Assembly (NCBI GenBank): GCA_946811185.2
Contig: OX328097.1
Span: forward strand, 32,325,627-32,389,626
Length of the DNA: 64,000 nt
Direction: 5' to 3'
Origin: Hippopus hippopus
Lineage: Eukaryota > Mollusca > Bivalvia > Cardiida > Cardiidae
Shown: positions 13,252 through 24,395 of the stretch, piece after piece
How positions within the stretch are numbered: position 1 is the first letter of the stretch
How the letters are laid out: each line of letters starts with the position of its first letter
Position numbers and translations under genes: made by a program
Notes under the pieces: model-generated
The model's input: the letters and a program-made list of their open reading frames with translations, nothing else
Databases searched by the model: none
What the model was told of the DNA's origin: nothing

Positions 13252-13545
13252 GACCAGCCTGCATAGCTCAGTTGGTAGAGCGTAAGACTCGTGATCATGA
13301 GGGTGTGGGTTCGATCCCCACGGCTGGCCATCTAAAATTACTAATAGTCTTTCGGATGAGACGTTATTTAAACCGAGGTCCCGTGTGACGGTGCTATACA
13401 CCGAGCACGTTAAAGAACCAGGCGAAACTTAGGATGGGTTTCGTCCTGTATCTGCACTATCCCCCGTAACAATACTAACAGCCTTCAGGGGGCGTCGCCC
13501 ATATGGGAAACCGGTGGCGACGATAAATAAACGCAAATTCAATCA
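13252..13545 (+). mobile_element. tRNA-derived SINE with 12-bp target duplication
   Basis: The head is tRNA-like: box A tagctcagttggtagagc and box B gggttcgatccccac. A conserved-looking central domain follows (tctttcggatgagacgtta, ccgaggtcccgtgt, cgttaaagaacc), then an AT-rich tail. Direct repeats aacagttcgcat flank it at 13240-13251 and 13546-13557. The acceptor and anticodon stems carry mismatches, so it is a SINE rather than a tRNA gene. Confidence 0.9.
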
Positions 13546-13786
13546 AACAGTTCGCATAATTATACACACCACCGTGTGTATACATACAAGATTGTAAACA
13601 GTCGCCGATACACAGACTGGGTTATCTATTTTCTTTTTGGCATACGCGTTCGACTTCCGCTTTTTCCCAGTCAACTTCGATGCTTACTATGTCCCTGATA
13701 ATACGCGAATAAAATGTTGGAGCCACAAGTTGAGCCACATATGATGATTTTTGAGACATTTTAATTTTTTTTGAGCAAATGACTCA

Positions 13787-14755
13787 AGTGGCGAACGGCA
13801 ACGCGGGCCCTGAATCATCTGGTGGTCACTGTGACCTTGACCTTTCACGGATTAACCTTAAAATCGATAGGGATCATTTACACTCCGAGATGAATACCTG
13901 TACAGAATTTGAAGAACCTATGTCAATTCTGTGTCTAGTTATCATCTGGACAAGGTTAGGTCTAAATATCATTAAGTTGAAGGCCACTGTGACCTTGACC
14001 TTTGATGGATTAATCTCAAAATCAATAGGGATCATCTGCACTCCGAGACAAATATCTGTGCCAAATTTGACGAACCTAGGTCAATTCTGTGTCTAGATAT
14101 CATCCGGACAAGGTTTGGTCTATATATAAACATGTTGACGGTCACTGTGACCTTGACCTTTGACCAACTGACCTCAAAATCAATAGGGATCATCTGCACT
14201 CCGAGATGCATGTCTGTGCCAAATTTGACGAACCTAGATCAATTCTGTGTCTAGTTATCAACCGGACAAGGTTTGGTCTATATATCAACATGTTGACGGT
14301 CACTGTGACCTTGACCTTTGACCGATTGACCTCAAAATCATTAGGGATCATCTGCACTCCGAGACGCATGTCTGTTCCAAATTTGACGAACCTAGGTCAA
14401 TTCTGTGTCTAGTTATCATCCGGACAAGGTTTGGTCTATATATCAACATGTTGACGGTCACTGTGACCTTGACCTTTAACCGATTGACCTCAAAATCAAT
14501 AGGGATCATCTACACTCCAAGACACATGTTTGTGCCAAATTTGACAAACCTAGGTCAATTCTGTGTCTAGTTATCATCCGGACAAGGTTTGGTCTATATA
14601 TCAACATGTTGACGGTCACTGTGACCATGACCTTTGACCGATTAACCTCAAAATCAATAGGGATCATCTACACTCGGAGACACATGTCCGTGCCAAATTT
14701 GACGAACCTAGGTCAACTCTGTGTCTAGTTATCATCCGGACAAGATAAGGTCTAC
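13787..14755 (+). repeat. 158-bp tandem repeat array (about six units)
   Basis: The marker gtcaattctgtgtctag recurs (with small changes) at 13922, 14080, 14238, 14396, 14554 and 14712, exactly 158 bp apart. Each unit holds cactgtgaccttgaccttt and caaaatcaatagggatcat. Open frames across the array are a by-product of the period and not genes. Confidence 0.95.
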
Positions 14756-14833
14756 CGACCGACGGACGGACCGACCGACCTACCGACCGACATTAGCAAA
14801 GCAATATACCCCCACTTCGTTGAAAGGGGGCAT

Positions 14834-14935
14834 AAAAAGGAGAGAATGCTGGCTACCCACATTTTGTCCCTTTTCCTCAATGTTTTCAAAAGCGTAAATC
14901 TTGATGAAGTGTTCTTTAAAACACAGGAATGTTTA
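14834..14935 (+). repeat. Right half of the split family A copy
   Basis: aaaaggagagaatgctggct accc...tgttttcaaaagcgt continues the copy interrupted at 13088. Confidence 0.65.
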
Positions 14936-15046
14936 TTAGAGTTACCTCTTTGACTACTACATAAATCGCCTTTACATTTTTAATAGCTACAGATACAGTT
15001 TATTGCAAGATGAAGAGACTGTTCAGTTATGATCTAGAATGAAAAA

Positions 15047-15114
15047 GTGGACAGTGTAGATCAGAGATCAGACTGCACATTCTGTGCAGTCTGATCTTGA
15101 TCTACACTGTCCAC
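15047..15114. repeat. Family B hairpin, near-perfect copy
   Basis: gtggacagtgtagatcagag atcagactgcaca pairs with tgtgcagtctgatcttgatctacactgtccac. About 32-bp arms with a tiny loop. The core word GATCAGACTGCACA is shared by all family B copies. Confidence 0.88.
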
Positions 15115-15257
15115 AAAAGCTTCTTGTGTTGTCAATGGTAAGGAAAGAATTAAATTAATTTGTGAATGAGGTCAAATGGGCTTTGATGACTAATATCATA
15201 AAACATCCTTCAAGTGGGAGCAGGCAATATAAAACAAACAAAAAAAATGTAATTATC

Positions 15258-15424
15258 AACTCTTTACCAAAATGCTGATGAACAGCATTTTCTCAAGTTC
15301 CCAAAATGTTTTCCATCCTTTAACAAATCTCATCATTTGAGCTTGTTACTAGCTTTTTTTTTTTATAAATGCCTCAGTCCTCCTTGAATTTGTTTCAGGA
15401 TGAGATTATTTGGTAAAGAGTTGG
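15258..15424 (-). repeat. Family A element with left-arm deletion
   Basis: ctctttaccaaaatgctgat jumps from the end repeat straight into the core; the long arm follows to ttggtaaagagttgg. Confidence 0.7.
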
Positions 15425-16112
15425 AGAAAATTTTTAATACAATAGGTTCATTTGGCAATTACATAATGATATAAACCGTCTGTGAGAGAAATGGAACTCC
15501 TTGTTGTTGCAAGGTTGTTTCTCAACCACACTCAAAGTCAAAATGTTCTCTCACAATTCTAAGATCTTGACACTATTATCAAGTCCAAAATATGGTATCA
15601 TTTTTCTTGTCTGAATTCAGCACATTGAAAACCATCTGGCATTGAGAAAGATCCTTGAGAACATGCTGTGGCAAAAGGAGACACATTTATGTATGTGCAC
15701 TCCCAAAATATTTATTGCCTAGGACCTAGATGTCACTGTTTGACAGATTGCCCCAACAAACTCTTATCTTTGTTTGACCACTAAAGTGTAACTATAAATT
15801 GACCATTTTGACATAGAGAATGAAATATCAATACTTTTTCGTCCTATTGGTATTGGTTTACCAGCCTTATCTGAAACTTGAGTCAACTGTAAATGAAAAA
15901 TTTCTTTTGACCAATACATATTTACACAATTGAAACTGACAGGTTTACACCATCAATTTATATTGAGCTGTGCTATTCACAAATTATAGACAAAATTGCA
16001 AAAAAATACACTCCTTCTTAGTTTCAATGCTTAGAAAAAAAGATGATGGATCAAACTTGACCAATTATAGTCCTTACCAGGTTCAGCCATTGTTATAGTG
16101 ACTTTCCATTTC

Positions 16113-16337
16113 TTAACCCTTTCCCAAACGACACATTTTAGACTCCTCCAAAACAGAGAGCATCTATAGACGAATTCAGAATTGGTACAAATGAGCTTTA
16201 GGTCTCTGATGGGTAGAAAACATTGTGGGAAAAGGAAAAAATGCTGGTTACCAGCATTTTCTCCTTTTCCTTCAATGTTTTCAAAAGCCTTCTTTTCCAG
16301 GGTCGTGAAAACCAGGGAATGTTGTGTAAAGGGTTAA
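16113..16337 (+). mobile_element. Family A element, full length
   Basis: TTAACCCTTT...GGGTTAA, core ggaaaaaatgctggttacca. Confidence 0.88.
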
Positions 16338-16408
16338 TTCATTTTCAGATAATAACAGTAGAATCATACTTGAAAGTATTGCGTCTGCTACATATGTTTA
16401 TAACTATA

Positions 16409-16642
16409 TGAGCAATGCTCTGGCAAAAGGGGGTTTAGTGCATTCCCATGATGCATTTTACCAAGCAAGTCATCTCATAATTATGGATCACTAAAAACAA
16501 TATCTAACAACCCGCTGAATCCAGAGGTAGACTGGACCTTTGACATGCAGAAAATTTACAAATAGCAAATGCTTTTGCCCCATGTCAGCCTGTAATACTT
16601 TTTGCGGATGCATTAAACCCCCTTTTGACAGAGCATAGGTCA
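16409..16642. mobile_element. Family C TIR element
   Basis: Inverted ends of about 30 bp: gctctggcaaaagggggttt at the left against attaaacccccttttgacag agcat at the right. The interior holds accaagcaagtcatcacata-like and gacatgcagaaaatt stretches found in the other family C copies. About 235 bp. Confidence 0.8.
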
Positions 16643-16683
16643 TGATGATGCTAGGTACAATTACTTAGAAGTCATATTTTATG

Positions 16684-16912
16684 TTAACTCTTTACCAAAC
16701 CACAAAATTTTAGACTGGTCCAAATTGAAAGCACCTGCAGACGACAAAATAAAAGTGACTGAAAATTTGAAATTTGTTTTGTTAAGGATTGAAAACATTG
16801 TGGGAAAAGGAGAAAATGCTGGTTACCAGCATTTTCTCCTTTTCCCACAATGTTTTCAAAAGGCTTCTTTATCAGGGTCGTTAAAAGTCGGGATTGTGTG
16901 GTAAAGAGTTAA
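16684..16912 (+). mobile_element. Family A reference copy with 67-bp perfect palindrome
   Basis: 229 bp including both TTAA. Positions 16791-16823 are the exact complement of 16825-16857 around a single central T at 16824: 33-bp arms starting gaaaacattgtgggaaaagg. End repeats TTAACTCTTTACCA are exact at both sides. Used here as the family reference. Confidence 0.96.
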
Positions 16913-17338
16913 CAAGAGGAATACTGCAGTGTGTATTCCAACAAATGACAGAACTTTGTGAGGATGAAAAACATGCCAAGTAGAAAAGTTTGCTATGTCA
17001 AACGTCAAAATTTCAATGGATCTTAAATTATTCAAAATCTGAAATGGATGTTGGCCTTGACGTAATGAATAAGAAGTCAATTAAATTATACTTGCTATAT
17101 TTTATGCTTTGTCACTGACTAAGATTTCTGTGTGAGATTTATTTACTCATCTAGAGCAAATAGTAATCAAATGATAATTTCAAAACTGCTACAAAGGCAC
17201 TGCCCTTTCATTCAAGAACTTACGCTGACACAGAAATACTCATTATACTGTAGTTTGAGCAAAGCCTAAAAAAAATTGCTGACTTATATTTCTGGTCAAC
17301 CATCAAAGTACCATAAATACATCAAGAGTTGCTTATGT

Positions 17339-17605
17339 GCACAGTGTAGATGTAAGATCAGACTGAACAGATTGTGCTGCCTGATCTTGATCAAAAGCTA
17401 CCAAAACATCAACATCTTCAATTGCTAGTGAAAACAGCTACAGAAATGAATAAAGATTTCATTCAGGACAGAAGGCCAAGGTCCTGACAAAGGTAACCTG
17501 TACATGATTGTATTCACTACTGAGTAGAGTTATCACTTGATATCAAAGTTAAGATCAAGATCTGACTCTTTTATACATTCAGTCTGATCTTGATCTATAA
17601 TTTTC
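17339..17605. repeat. Two partial family B hairpins
   Basis: cagtgtagatgtaagatcag...gcctgatcttgatc (17342-17395) and agatcaagatctgactc... cagtctgatcttgatctat (17550-17600). Confidence 0.6.
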
Positions 17606-17956
17606 TCAAAATGCTCTTTGCTTAGCCTGTTTACAGCTCGAAAGTTGAAGGACGGGTAATACTTATTCAGCCATATCCTTTCCATTTTCAACAAATCAAT
17701 ATTGATCCAACTACAAAAATAGATTTGCTAGTATACATATGGACGGTCAGCGAAAAAGTTTGTTGATTCAGCTATTCAAGGTTTTAAATTTGTTCACGCC
17801 ACACTGGACATAACATCTATGCAAGATATTATAAATGGGATTAAAATACCTTTAGACCAAAATGTACATGTTGAGTCTCGTATACCGACCAAAATATTGT
17901 AATTCAGACCAGAATCCCTGTCACTGCTTCTCTAGACTGCAAGTTTTGTTCAGTTT

Positions 17957-18181
17957 GGGTCCGTATTCACCATCCATTCTTAAGAATGGTTCTTGGTCTT
18001 ATTCTTCAACATTTTCTAAGTTTGAAAGTAACACAACTCCTGATTGGCTAAACCGAATGGTTTAGCCAACCAGGCGTTGTTTTACTTTCAAAATTTGAAA
18101 CGTTGTTTTACTTTCAAAGTTTGAAAACTTTGGCGAATAAGACAAAAAATGTTCTAAAGCATGGTTGGTGAATACGAACCC
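17957..18181. mobile_element. Palindromic TIR element (family D), long copy
   Basis: Ends gggtccgtattcaccatcca and the complement ggttggtgaatacgaaccc. The interior is nearly palindromic too (gattggctaaaccgaatggt with ggtttagccaaccagg), with the stretch cgttgttttactttcaaa repeated. 225 bp. Confidence 0.82.
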
Positions 18182-18264
18182 AGCTGGTCCTGATCTAGTC
18201 TTTTCTACCTAAGAATGTAGATGTTCTTAGCCTGATTGGCACTCAAATATAAGCCCTTGTTGTT

Positions 18265-18590
18265 GTAGCATTGTCGAAACTGAGAGCATTAATACATGTA
18301 TTGCAGACAACAAATTAAATACAACTCAAACCTTGAAAGTCGTCTTTCAAAGGGTAGAATACATTTTGGGGAATGGAGAAAATGCTGGTTGCCAGCATTT
18401 TCTCCTTTCCTCACAATGTTTTCTGAAGCCTTCTTTCACAGTCTTTAAACTACCATCATTTCCTCCTCTGCCCACAATATTTTCATAGGCCTTCGTTCTC
18501 AGTCTTCAAACTACCAGGATTTCCTCCTTTACCAAAAATGTTTTCATAGGCTTTCTTTCCCAGGGTCGTTGGAGACTGTTTGTTAAAAAG
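18265..18590 (+). mobile_element. Family A element with triplicated short arm
   Basis: After core gctggttgccagc the short-arm block (cacaatgttttct...ctttcctcctc) is repeated three times with a 61-bp period (markers at 18417, 18478, 18539). Confidence 0.85.
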
Positions 18591-18600
18591 AGGTAATATT

Positions 18601-18808
18601 TATTTATTGATTGTGTGGTGTTTTACGCCATTTTCAACATTATTTCAGTTATGTTGCAGCTGTCAGTGCACCTATCTATGTTTACCTGGAGTTTCTTTTA
18701 ACCAGTACTCTGCATGATAACCTTTCCAAGCCACTGGCTGCGGATCGAACCAGCAAACCCCTGTTCTCAAGTATTGTTCGCTACCGACTGAGCTACCAGG
18801 GCTTGGCT
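18601..18808 (-). mobile_element. ttga-tailed SINE with an internal deletion
   Basis: attgattgtgtggtgtttta at the left, tRNA-like head at the right (cgctaccgactgagctacca gggcttggc). The central catcg-gtcgcaatgac block is missing. Confidence 0.75.
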
Positions 18809-18924
18809 AGAGAGTTTAGCCACTGGCTACTCTAAAAAACAAACAAATTGGAAACAATGGATACCTGCCAGAGAAATTAATCCTGCAGAAATTATTGATA
18901 AAGTTTAGGTCAGGCCAGAGCTCT

Positions 18925-18999
18925 ATTTTCCCACAATGTTTTCAAAAGATTCTTACCTTATACCCCTGAAATCACATGACTGTTAGGTAAAAGGCTAAT
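18925..18999 (+). repeat. Family A short-arm fragment
   Basis: attttcccacaatgttttca aaag...gttaggtaaaaggctaa; the left part is missing. Confidence 0.6.
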
Positions 19000-19146
19000 T
19001 ATCTAAGTCACAGAGAAAACTCTGACGGGTGCCTACAACATAGATTTTTGTGAAGCACCTACCTAGAATAATTAAGAATTACCCAATTATCTGGACCTTA
19101 AGAATATTAACCTTCAGACTGCCAACAGCAACTCAAGGACCTTTCA

Positions 19147-19212
19147 CGGACAGTGCAGACCAAGGTGAGACTGTACAGAATGTGAAGTCTGAGGTTGGAT
19201 CTACACTGTCCG
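19147..19212. repeat. Family B hairpin, diverged
   Basis: cggacagtgcagaccaaggt with gagactgtaca, facing tgtgaagtctgaggttggat ctacactgtccg; arms still pair with several mismatches. Confidence 0.75.
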
Positions 19213-19554
19213 ATAAGGAGATATCTTCCCCCCTCCCCAAAAAAATACCTTTGAAATACCAAAATCTTGGTTTTTTCTGTAGGTTTTAAAGTTGAATTAC
19301 ACTTATTTAGCAGGATAAGGGTTAAGGGGTCCCATGACATACACACATTATTGCTCATCATTTAGAGCTCAGGTAATCATTTTCGGTTGCTAGGTTACAG
19401 TACAGTGAAGTGTGTTTTTGATGTTCATGACTACAAAGCTAACACACTCTGTGTTTTATATTTACCAATGGGATTGCCAAGGTATATATCATACAATTAG
19501 CTGAATTGAGGGAGAATTGATACTTCTGGCGAAAAACTATACACATAGAAACAC

Positions 19555-19775
19555 TGAATGGTGTTTTTATGCAGCTTTCAACATTTTTTCAGTCATATCA
19601 CTGCAACAGCTTGCATTTTCATGTTTTTCCTGGGTTCCACCAGTACTCGGCTAGGGCTCTAGGGTGTCTTGCTCATGGACACTGACTCCCAAGAAAAGCC
19701 AGTGGATCCATTGAGGCTCAAACCTGGGGCCTCCAAGTAATGAGTCCTACACTGAACCATGCTGGGCCCCTACGA
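19555..19775 (-). mobile_element. SINE, second subtype, decayed
   Basis: gaatggtgtttttatgcagc, gttccaccagtactcggcta gggct and acctggggcctccaagtaat gagtcc in the same order as 50685-50882. Confidence 0.68.
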
Positions 19776-20439
19776 AGAAACAAATTTTCTCCTAACAACA
19801 TTGATTCTGTGTTGTACATCATTGCAAAAGAATCCTGTTGAACTAAAAAACATTATGAGAAAAAAAAGACCACCACATGCCGATGCCATAGATTGACTGC
19901 AGTTGCTTGATTTTCAGTGAAAATATAAAGTTGAAAAAGGGGCATAACTGTGTCAGAAAATACTTGGATGGTTACCTGCTCTTCCAGTATGGGTTCCCCC
20001 CTTAAGATAGTGAGCAACTTGTCCAAGTCTGAAGTACCGGTAGATATCTTCCGTAATGACAAAGATGTAAAAAAGTCAGTTTTTGCACAATGATGCCGCT
20101 GGCGATGCAGGCACCAAAGCTACAACAATACCTTGACATTTTTTTGAAGCAGCCAAGCTAAAAATGTTTGTAATCAGCATTTTTTGTTTTCCACAATGTC
20201 CCATTTTCTTTCACAAACAAATCGCATTGTATGAAACACATTTTATTTGTAATTCCACAAAATGCTCTCAATTTTTATCACAAAAATTGTGCAACTTTCT
20301 TTGTCAAAGATTTTTTTTTACATTTGTTCATTCTTTAACACTTTACTAGTCAATTCCATGTTTAAACAATCCTGAGGAAAATGGGTAAACAACTTTTGAT
20401 TCATGCCCATCATCCCTGCAATATAAAACTCAACACCAG

Positions 20440-20652
20440 AGGGTAAAATTTCAGAATTTCAAACTGAAAGCACTTGCAGAGATGACAAATTTTATACTGC
20501 TCAAATGATGGAATTTGACTGTAAGAGTCACAAACTTTGTGGAAAAAGGAGAAATGATTGTAACCAGCATTTCATCATCTTTCCACAATGTTTTCACAAG
20601 CCTCTTTCTTTCTCAGAGTTGTTAAAACACTGGATTGTATGGCTAGGTTAAT
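20440..20652 (+). mobile_element. Family A element, decayed
   Basis: Long arm with gaaagcacttgcagagatga, core gtaaccagcatttcatcatc, end tggctaggttaa. Confidence 0.72.
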
Positions 20653-20697
20653 GTCTTCAGAGCCATCTGCTGCAGATTTATTACAAAGAGTAATGGA

Positions 20698-20925
20698 TTA
20701 TCCCCTTACCAAACAATCCAATGTTTTAATGAACCTGGGAATGAGAGCTTTAGAAAACATTGTGGGAAAAGGAGAAAATGCTGGTTACCAGCATTTTCTC
20801 CTTTTCCTACAAAGTTTTCTATCCTTTCAAAAATGAATTTCATCAATCAAGACACATTAAATTTGTCATCTGCAACTGTTTTCAATTTGTACAAGTCTAA
20901 AATGTTGTTGTTTGGTACAGAGTAA
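20698..20925 (-). mobile_element. Family A element
   Basis: Core aggagaaaatgctggttacc intact, both ends slightly mutated (ttatccccttacc; ggtacagagtaa). Confidence 0.82.
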
Positions 20926-21018
20926 ACCTGTAGATATTTATATTCAGATCTGGCTCTCATCTTACAATGACTCTTGATTTATCTATAAGGAATAGAGCTC
21001 TCAATTATAATTTTTCAG

Positions 21019-21944
21019 GCTGTACCACACAATCCTGTGCTTTTACCACCTTACTGAAGGATTTTAAAAACACTATAGGAAAAGAAGAAACATTCTTTTT
21101 ATTGCAATTTTTTCAATCCTTTCAAAAACAAAAATAATCATTTGAGCTAACTTTAATTTGTTGTCTGCAATACTTTTAATGTAGTTGAGCCTAAAATTTT
21201 GTCAACTAGACAGTAGTAGAGACTTGATTCCTTTCAAAACAACAAATTTTGAGACCCTCCCATTTTATGGCAGCAATTGCAGCTAACAAATCAAATAAGG
21301 TTCAAATAATAGTCTCTTACAAATGGATTTTGAATACATTAGTTTCAACAGATTTATTTTACACTGATTGTGAAACAAGTTCTTACAACTTATACTAATC
21401 TCTCTTGATTCTGCTTCCTGGGGACTACACCAGTAAAACTATACCAGTGTAAAGATTATAACCATTGACTGTTCATGACATTTGGTACAGTGTCTCTGTC
21501 ATCATTAATCTTACTCAAGGGTGTCCTAGGTTTAACAAGTACTAGGTTAGGGTTCAAAAGAGTTTTGTCCAAGGACAATCCCTTGAAAAGCAAAGTGTCT
21601 GGAGTGAGGATCCAAGCTGGGGCCTCAAGGTTACAAATCCTACACTTTCACCACAGAGCTACACAGGACATCTGTATGAGTCTATGCATTAACCCTTTAC
21701 CTGACATCAAAATTTTAGACTTGTCTGTAATGAAAGCAATTGCAGACAACGAATTCAAGGTGGCAGCTGGCTCACATAATAATTATTTATTGGTGAAAGG
21801 AATAAAACTTTGCAGGAAAATGAGAAAATGCTGCTAAAAACCATTTTTTCTTTTACTAACAATGTTTTCTACCTTTTTAAAAGCCTTCTCTTCTCCTTCA
21901 GGGTTGTTAAAACTCAGGAGTGTGTGCTAAAGAGTGTGCTAAAG
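21019..21944. repeat. Two decayed family A copies around a SINE
   Basis: 21019-21222 (minus, core mostly lost) and 21689-21944 (plus, TTAACCCTTTACC at the left, core aatgctgctaaaaaccattt). The SINE at 21472 lies between them. Confidence 0.65.
21472..21670 (-). mobile_element. SINE, second subtype, decayed
   Basis: acaagtactaggttagggtt, gtccaaggacaatcccttga and gctggggcctcaaggttac; the left tail is unrecognisable. Confidence 0.6.
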
Positions 21945-22194
21945 AGTAGACTAGTGTTTCATTGATCCATGAGCTCTTAAAACTCTGAGAGTCCCTGAGA
22001 ATTTATGCAACAAACATTTCAGGCTGTTAAAAGAATACAGCCACTGTAGTTGCCATAATATTATGGCCATAACAATATCTAGTAAATTACTGAAAAGTAT
22101 AGATCCAAGATCAGGAATCCAACATCCTGTACAGCCTATCCTTGATCTATAGGAATGTTGTTCACAAATTAGTCCATTGCTACTAGCCCTATAA

Positions 22195-22425
22195 TTTAAC
22201 ACTATACCACATCATCCCGACTTTTAACGACCCTGCCAAAGAAGGGCATTTGAAAACATTGTGGGAAAAGGAGAAAATGCTGGTAACCAGCATTTTCTCC
22301 TTTTCCCACAATGCTTTTGTATTGGTCTCGAAACAAAACACAAATTTTTGAGTCCCATTTAAGACATCATCTGCAAATACTTTCAAATTGGCTAGTCTAA
22401 AATGTTGCCGTTTTTGTAAAGAAAA
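22195..22425 (-). mobile_element. Family A element
   Basis: Perfect core (aggagaaaatgctggtaacc) with mutated ends (tttaacactatacc; tttgtaaagaaaaa). Confidence 0.85.
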
Positions 22426-22708
22426 AACTGTATGAGTACTGTTCAGTACAAAAGTGGATACCTTTTTATCAAGTTTCAGGACTGTTTTATTAACATGTGC
22501 ACTGTTCTCAAGCAGAACATTGTGCAGCCAAGATCAGATAGAATCCTCTGTGATCTTGACCTTAACTGTTTTAAAAGCCAACTAAATACATGTATTGTGC
22601 TTTAGGCCTTCAACAGGTTAAGCTGTCAGATTTAATTTTTATTTAATCTCCTCCACACTAAAAGCTGCTTGACGCCTACACAAATATGATAATGTTACAG
22701 CTAAACCC

Positions 22709-22934
22709 TTAACCCTTTACTAAAGGATTATTCTAAATAACTAGCCAAAATCCAAAATATTTGCAGAGGTCTTATTAAATGAGGCTAAAATGGTGGGACT
22801 TTTCTTTGAAAGGTTTGAAAACATTGTGGAAAAGGAGAAAATGCTGGTCACCAGCATTTTCTCCTTTTCCCCCAGTGTTTTCAAATGCCTTTTTTCTCAA
22901 GGTCATTAAAACTTTGTACAACATGGTAAAGGCT
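22709..22934 (+). mobile_element. Family A element
   Basis: TTAACCCTTTACTAA at the left, core aatgctggtcaccagcattt, decayed right end. Confidence 0.82.
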
Positions 22935-23250
22935 CAATATGCTGGCAAACACTGTAAAATAAATTGTAAACAATGTCAATAAAGCTCAAACTGTACAGAA
23001 TGTGCTGTCTGATCTCAGATTTGCATTGTCAAAAAAGACCTAAAGCTGTGATCTTATAGCCTCTTTTTCAAGCTGGAAAGATTTCTTTTTATCTATTTGG
23101 TAGACTAAAAATTTGATTTACATTGCACCTGATAACAGTAACTTCTCTACCAGATGACAAAGTTGTTTACTCCTCTGCACTGAAAGCATTTTGCAGCCTA
23201 CAAATTAAAGGTGGCTCAAACCAAACAGTTTACTTTCAGAAGACTCCATC

Positions 23251-23680
23251 TTAACTCTTTACCAAACAACAAAATTATAGACTGGTCCAAAATAAATATG
23301 ACTGAAAAATTGAAATTTGGTTTGGGAAGGGTAGAAAACACTGTGGTGAAAGGAGAAAATGCTGGTTACCAGCATTTTCTCCTTTTCCCACAATGTTTTT
23401 AACCCTTTAACAAACGACAAAATTTTAGACTCAACCAAATTGAAACCATTTGCAGACGATAAATTAAACATGACTCAAATGATGATTTCTGTCTTTAGAA
23501 GGGTAGAAAACATTGTGGAAAAAGGAGAAAATGCTGGTTACCAGCATTCTCTTCTTTTCCCACAATGTTTTTTAAAGGTTTCTTTCTCAGGGTTGTTAAA
23601 ACATGGGATTGTATGGTAAAGAGTTAAAAGGCTTCTTTCTCAGGGTTGTTAAAAGTTGGGATTGTGTGGTAAAGAGTTAA
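23251..23680 (+). mobile_element. Family A element interrupted by another family A element
   Basis: The outer copy runs 23251-23402 and resumes at 23628 (aaggcttctttctcagggtt) to TTAA 23677-23680. Removing the insert with one TTAA restores a continuous short arm. Confidence 0.93.
23399..23627 (+). mobile_element. Nested family A element (229 bp)
   Basis: Complete copy flanked by TTAA on both sides, inserted at a TTAA in the short arm of the copy at 23251-23680. Confidence 0.94.
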
Positions 23681-23941
23681 ATTGTGTTAAAACATGATTG
23701 TGCAGTAAAGAGTGCTGCAAGAATGGGTTTTAGAGCAAAATTAAGTTGATGAATGTATTTTCGTTTGAAAAGAATTTCTTCAGATGATTAATAGAAAAAG
23801 CAAATTCAAGGCTGTCTTTTTTTCTATATACATGTATCACTAGTCGCTTGCCATTAGGTCAAAGATCAGACAGGATTTCTTTAAGGAAGCAGTCTGATCT
23901 TGATCTGCACTCTGCACATCCAACTTAAGTTGAAGCAGGCA

Positions 23942-24170
23942 TGTAACCCTTTATCACACAATCATGAATTTCAACAATCCTGGGGAAGAACCTTTCAAAA
24001 ACATTGTGAGAAAAGGAGAAAATGCAGGTAACCAGCATTTTCTCTTTTTTCCACATAGTTTTCTGCCCATTCAAAGACAAATTCCATCATTTGAGCCATA
24101 TCTAAATTTTTGTCTGCAAATGCTTTCAATTTGGACAAGTCTAAGATCTTGTCATTGGGTAAAGAGTTAA
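23942..24170 (-). mobile_element. Family A element, first of a triple array
   Basis: Left TTAA mutated to TGTAA; right TTAA 24167-24170 shared with the next copy. Confidence 0.9.
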
Positions 24171-24395
24171 CACTTTACCAAACGACAAAGTTTTACACTG
24201 GTCCAAATTGAAAGCACTTGCAGACGACAAAATAAACTTAACTCAAAAATTGAAATTAATTACCAGCAGGCTAGAAAACATTGTGGGAAAATGAGAAAAT
24301 GCTGGTTACCAGCATTTTCTCCTTTTCCCACAATGTTTTCAAAAGGCTTCTATCTCAGGGTCGTAAAAACCAGGGATTGTTTGGTAAAGGGTTAA
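24167..24395 (+). mobile_element. Family A element, middle of a triple array
   Basis: 229 bp, shares both its TTAA sites with its neighbours; core gctggttaccagc with long matching arms. Confidence 0.93.

Larger units (their letters stand above)
13089..14833. mobile_element. Minisatellite-bearing element inserted in a family A copy
   Basis: Bounded on the left by acaagatgtctgtttgtaaa...catgcccccct and on the right by ttgaaagggggcataa. The short outer motifs atgcccccct and (complement) gaaagggggcat are inverted. Inside are a SINE (13252-13545), a 158-bp tandem array and a gacc/gacg-rich tract (14756-14792). It splits a family A copy whose halves lie at about 12990-13088 and 14834-14935. Confidence 0.65.
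22085..23925. repeat. Four decayed family B hairpins interspersed with family A
   Basis: GATCAGA/TCTGATC core words with partly paired arms occur at about 22098-22155, 22505-22570, 22988-23032 and 23862-23925. None keeps both complete arms. Confidence 0.6.

Noticed and set aside
13252..13335. Apparent tRNA gene with good A and B boxes
   Set aside because: Acceptor and anticodon stems have mismatches, and the sequence continues into a SINE body flanked by 12-bp target duplications.
13779..14412. Two open frames (105 and 68 codons) with repeated peptide TVTLTFD...
   Set aside because: They are translations of the 158-bp tandem array, not a gene.
11870..24170. Many short frames encoding GKGENAGNQHFLLFPQCF or WEKEKMLVTSIFSFSHNVF
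   Set aside because: These recurring peptides come from the family A core read in different frames, so the apparent protein family is a repeat artefact. The same applies to copies at 35-64 kb.
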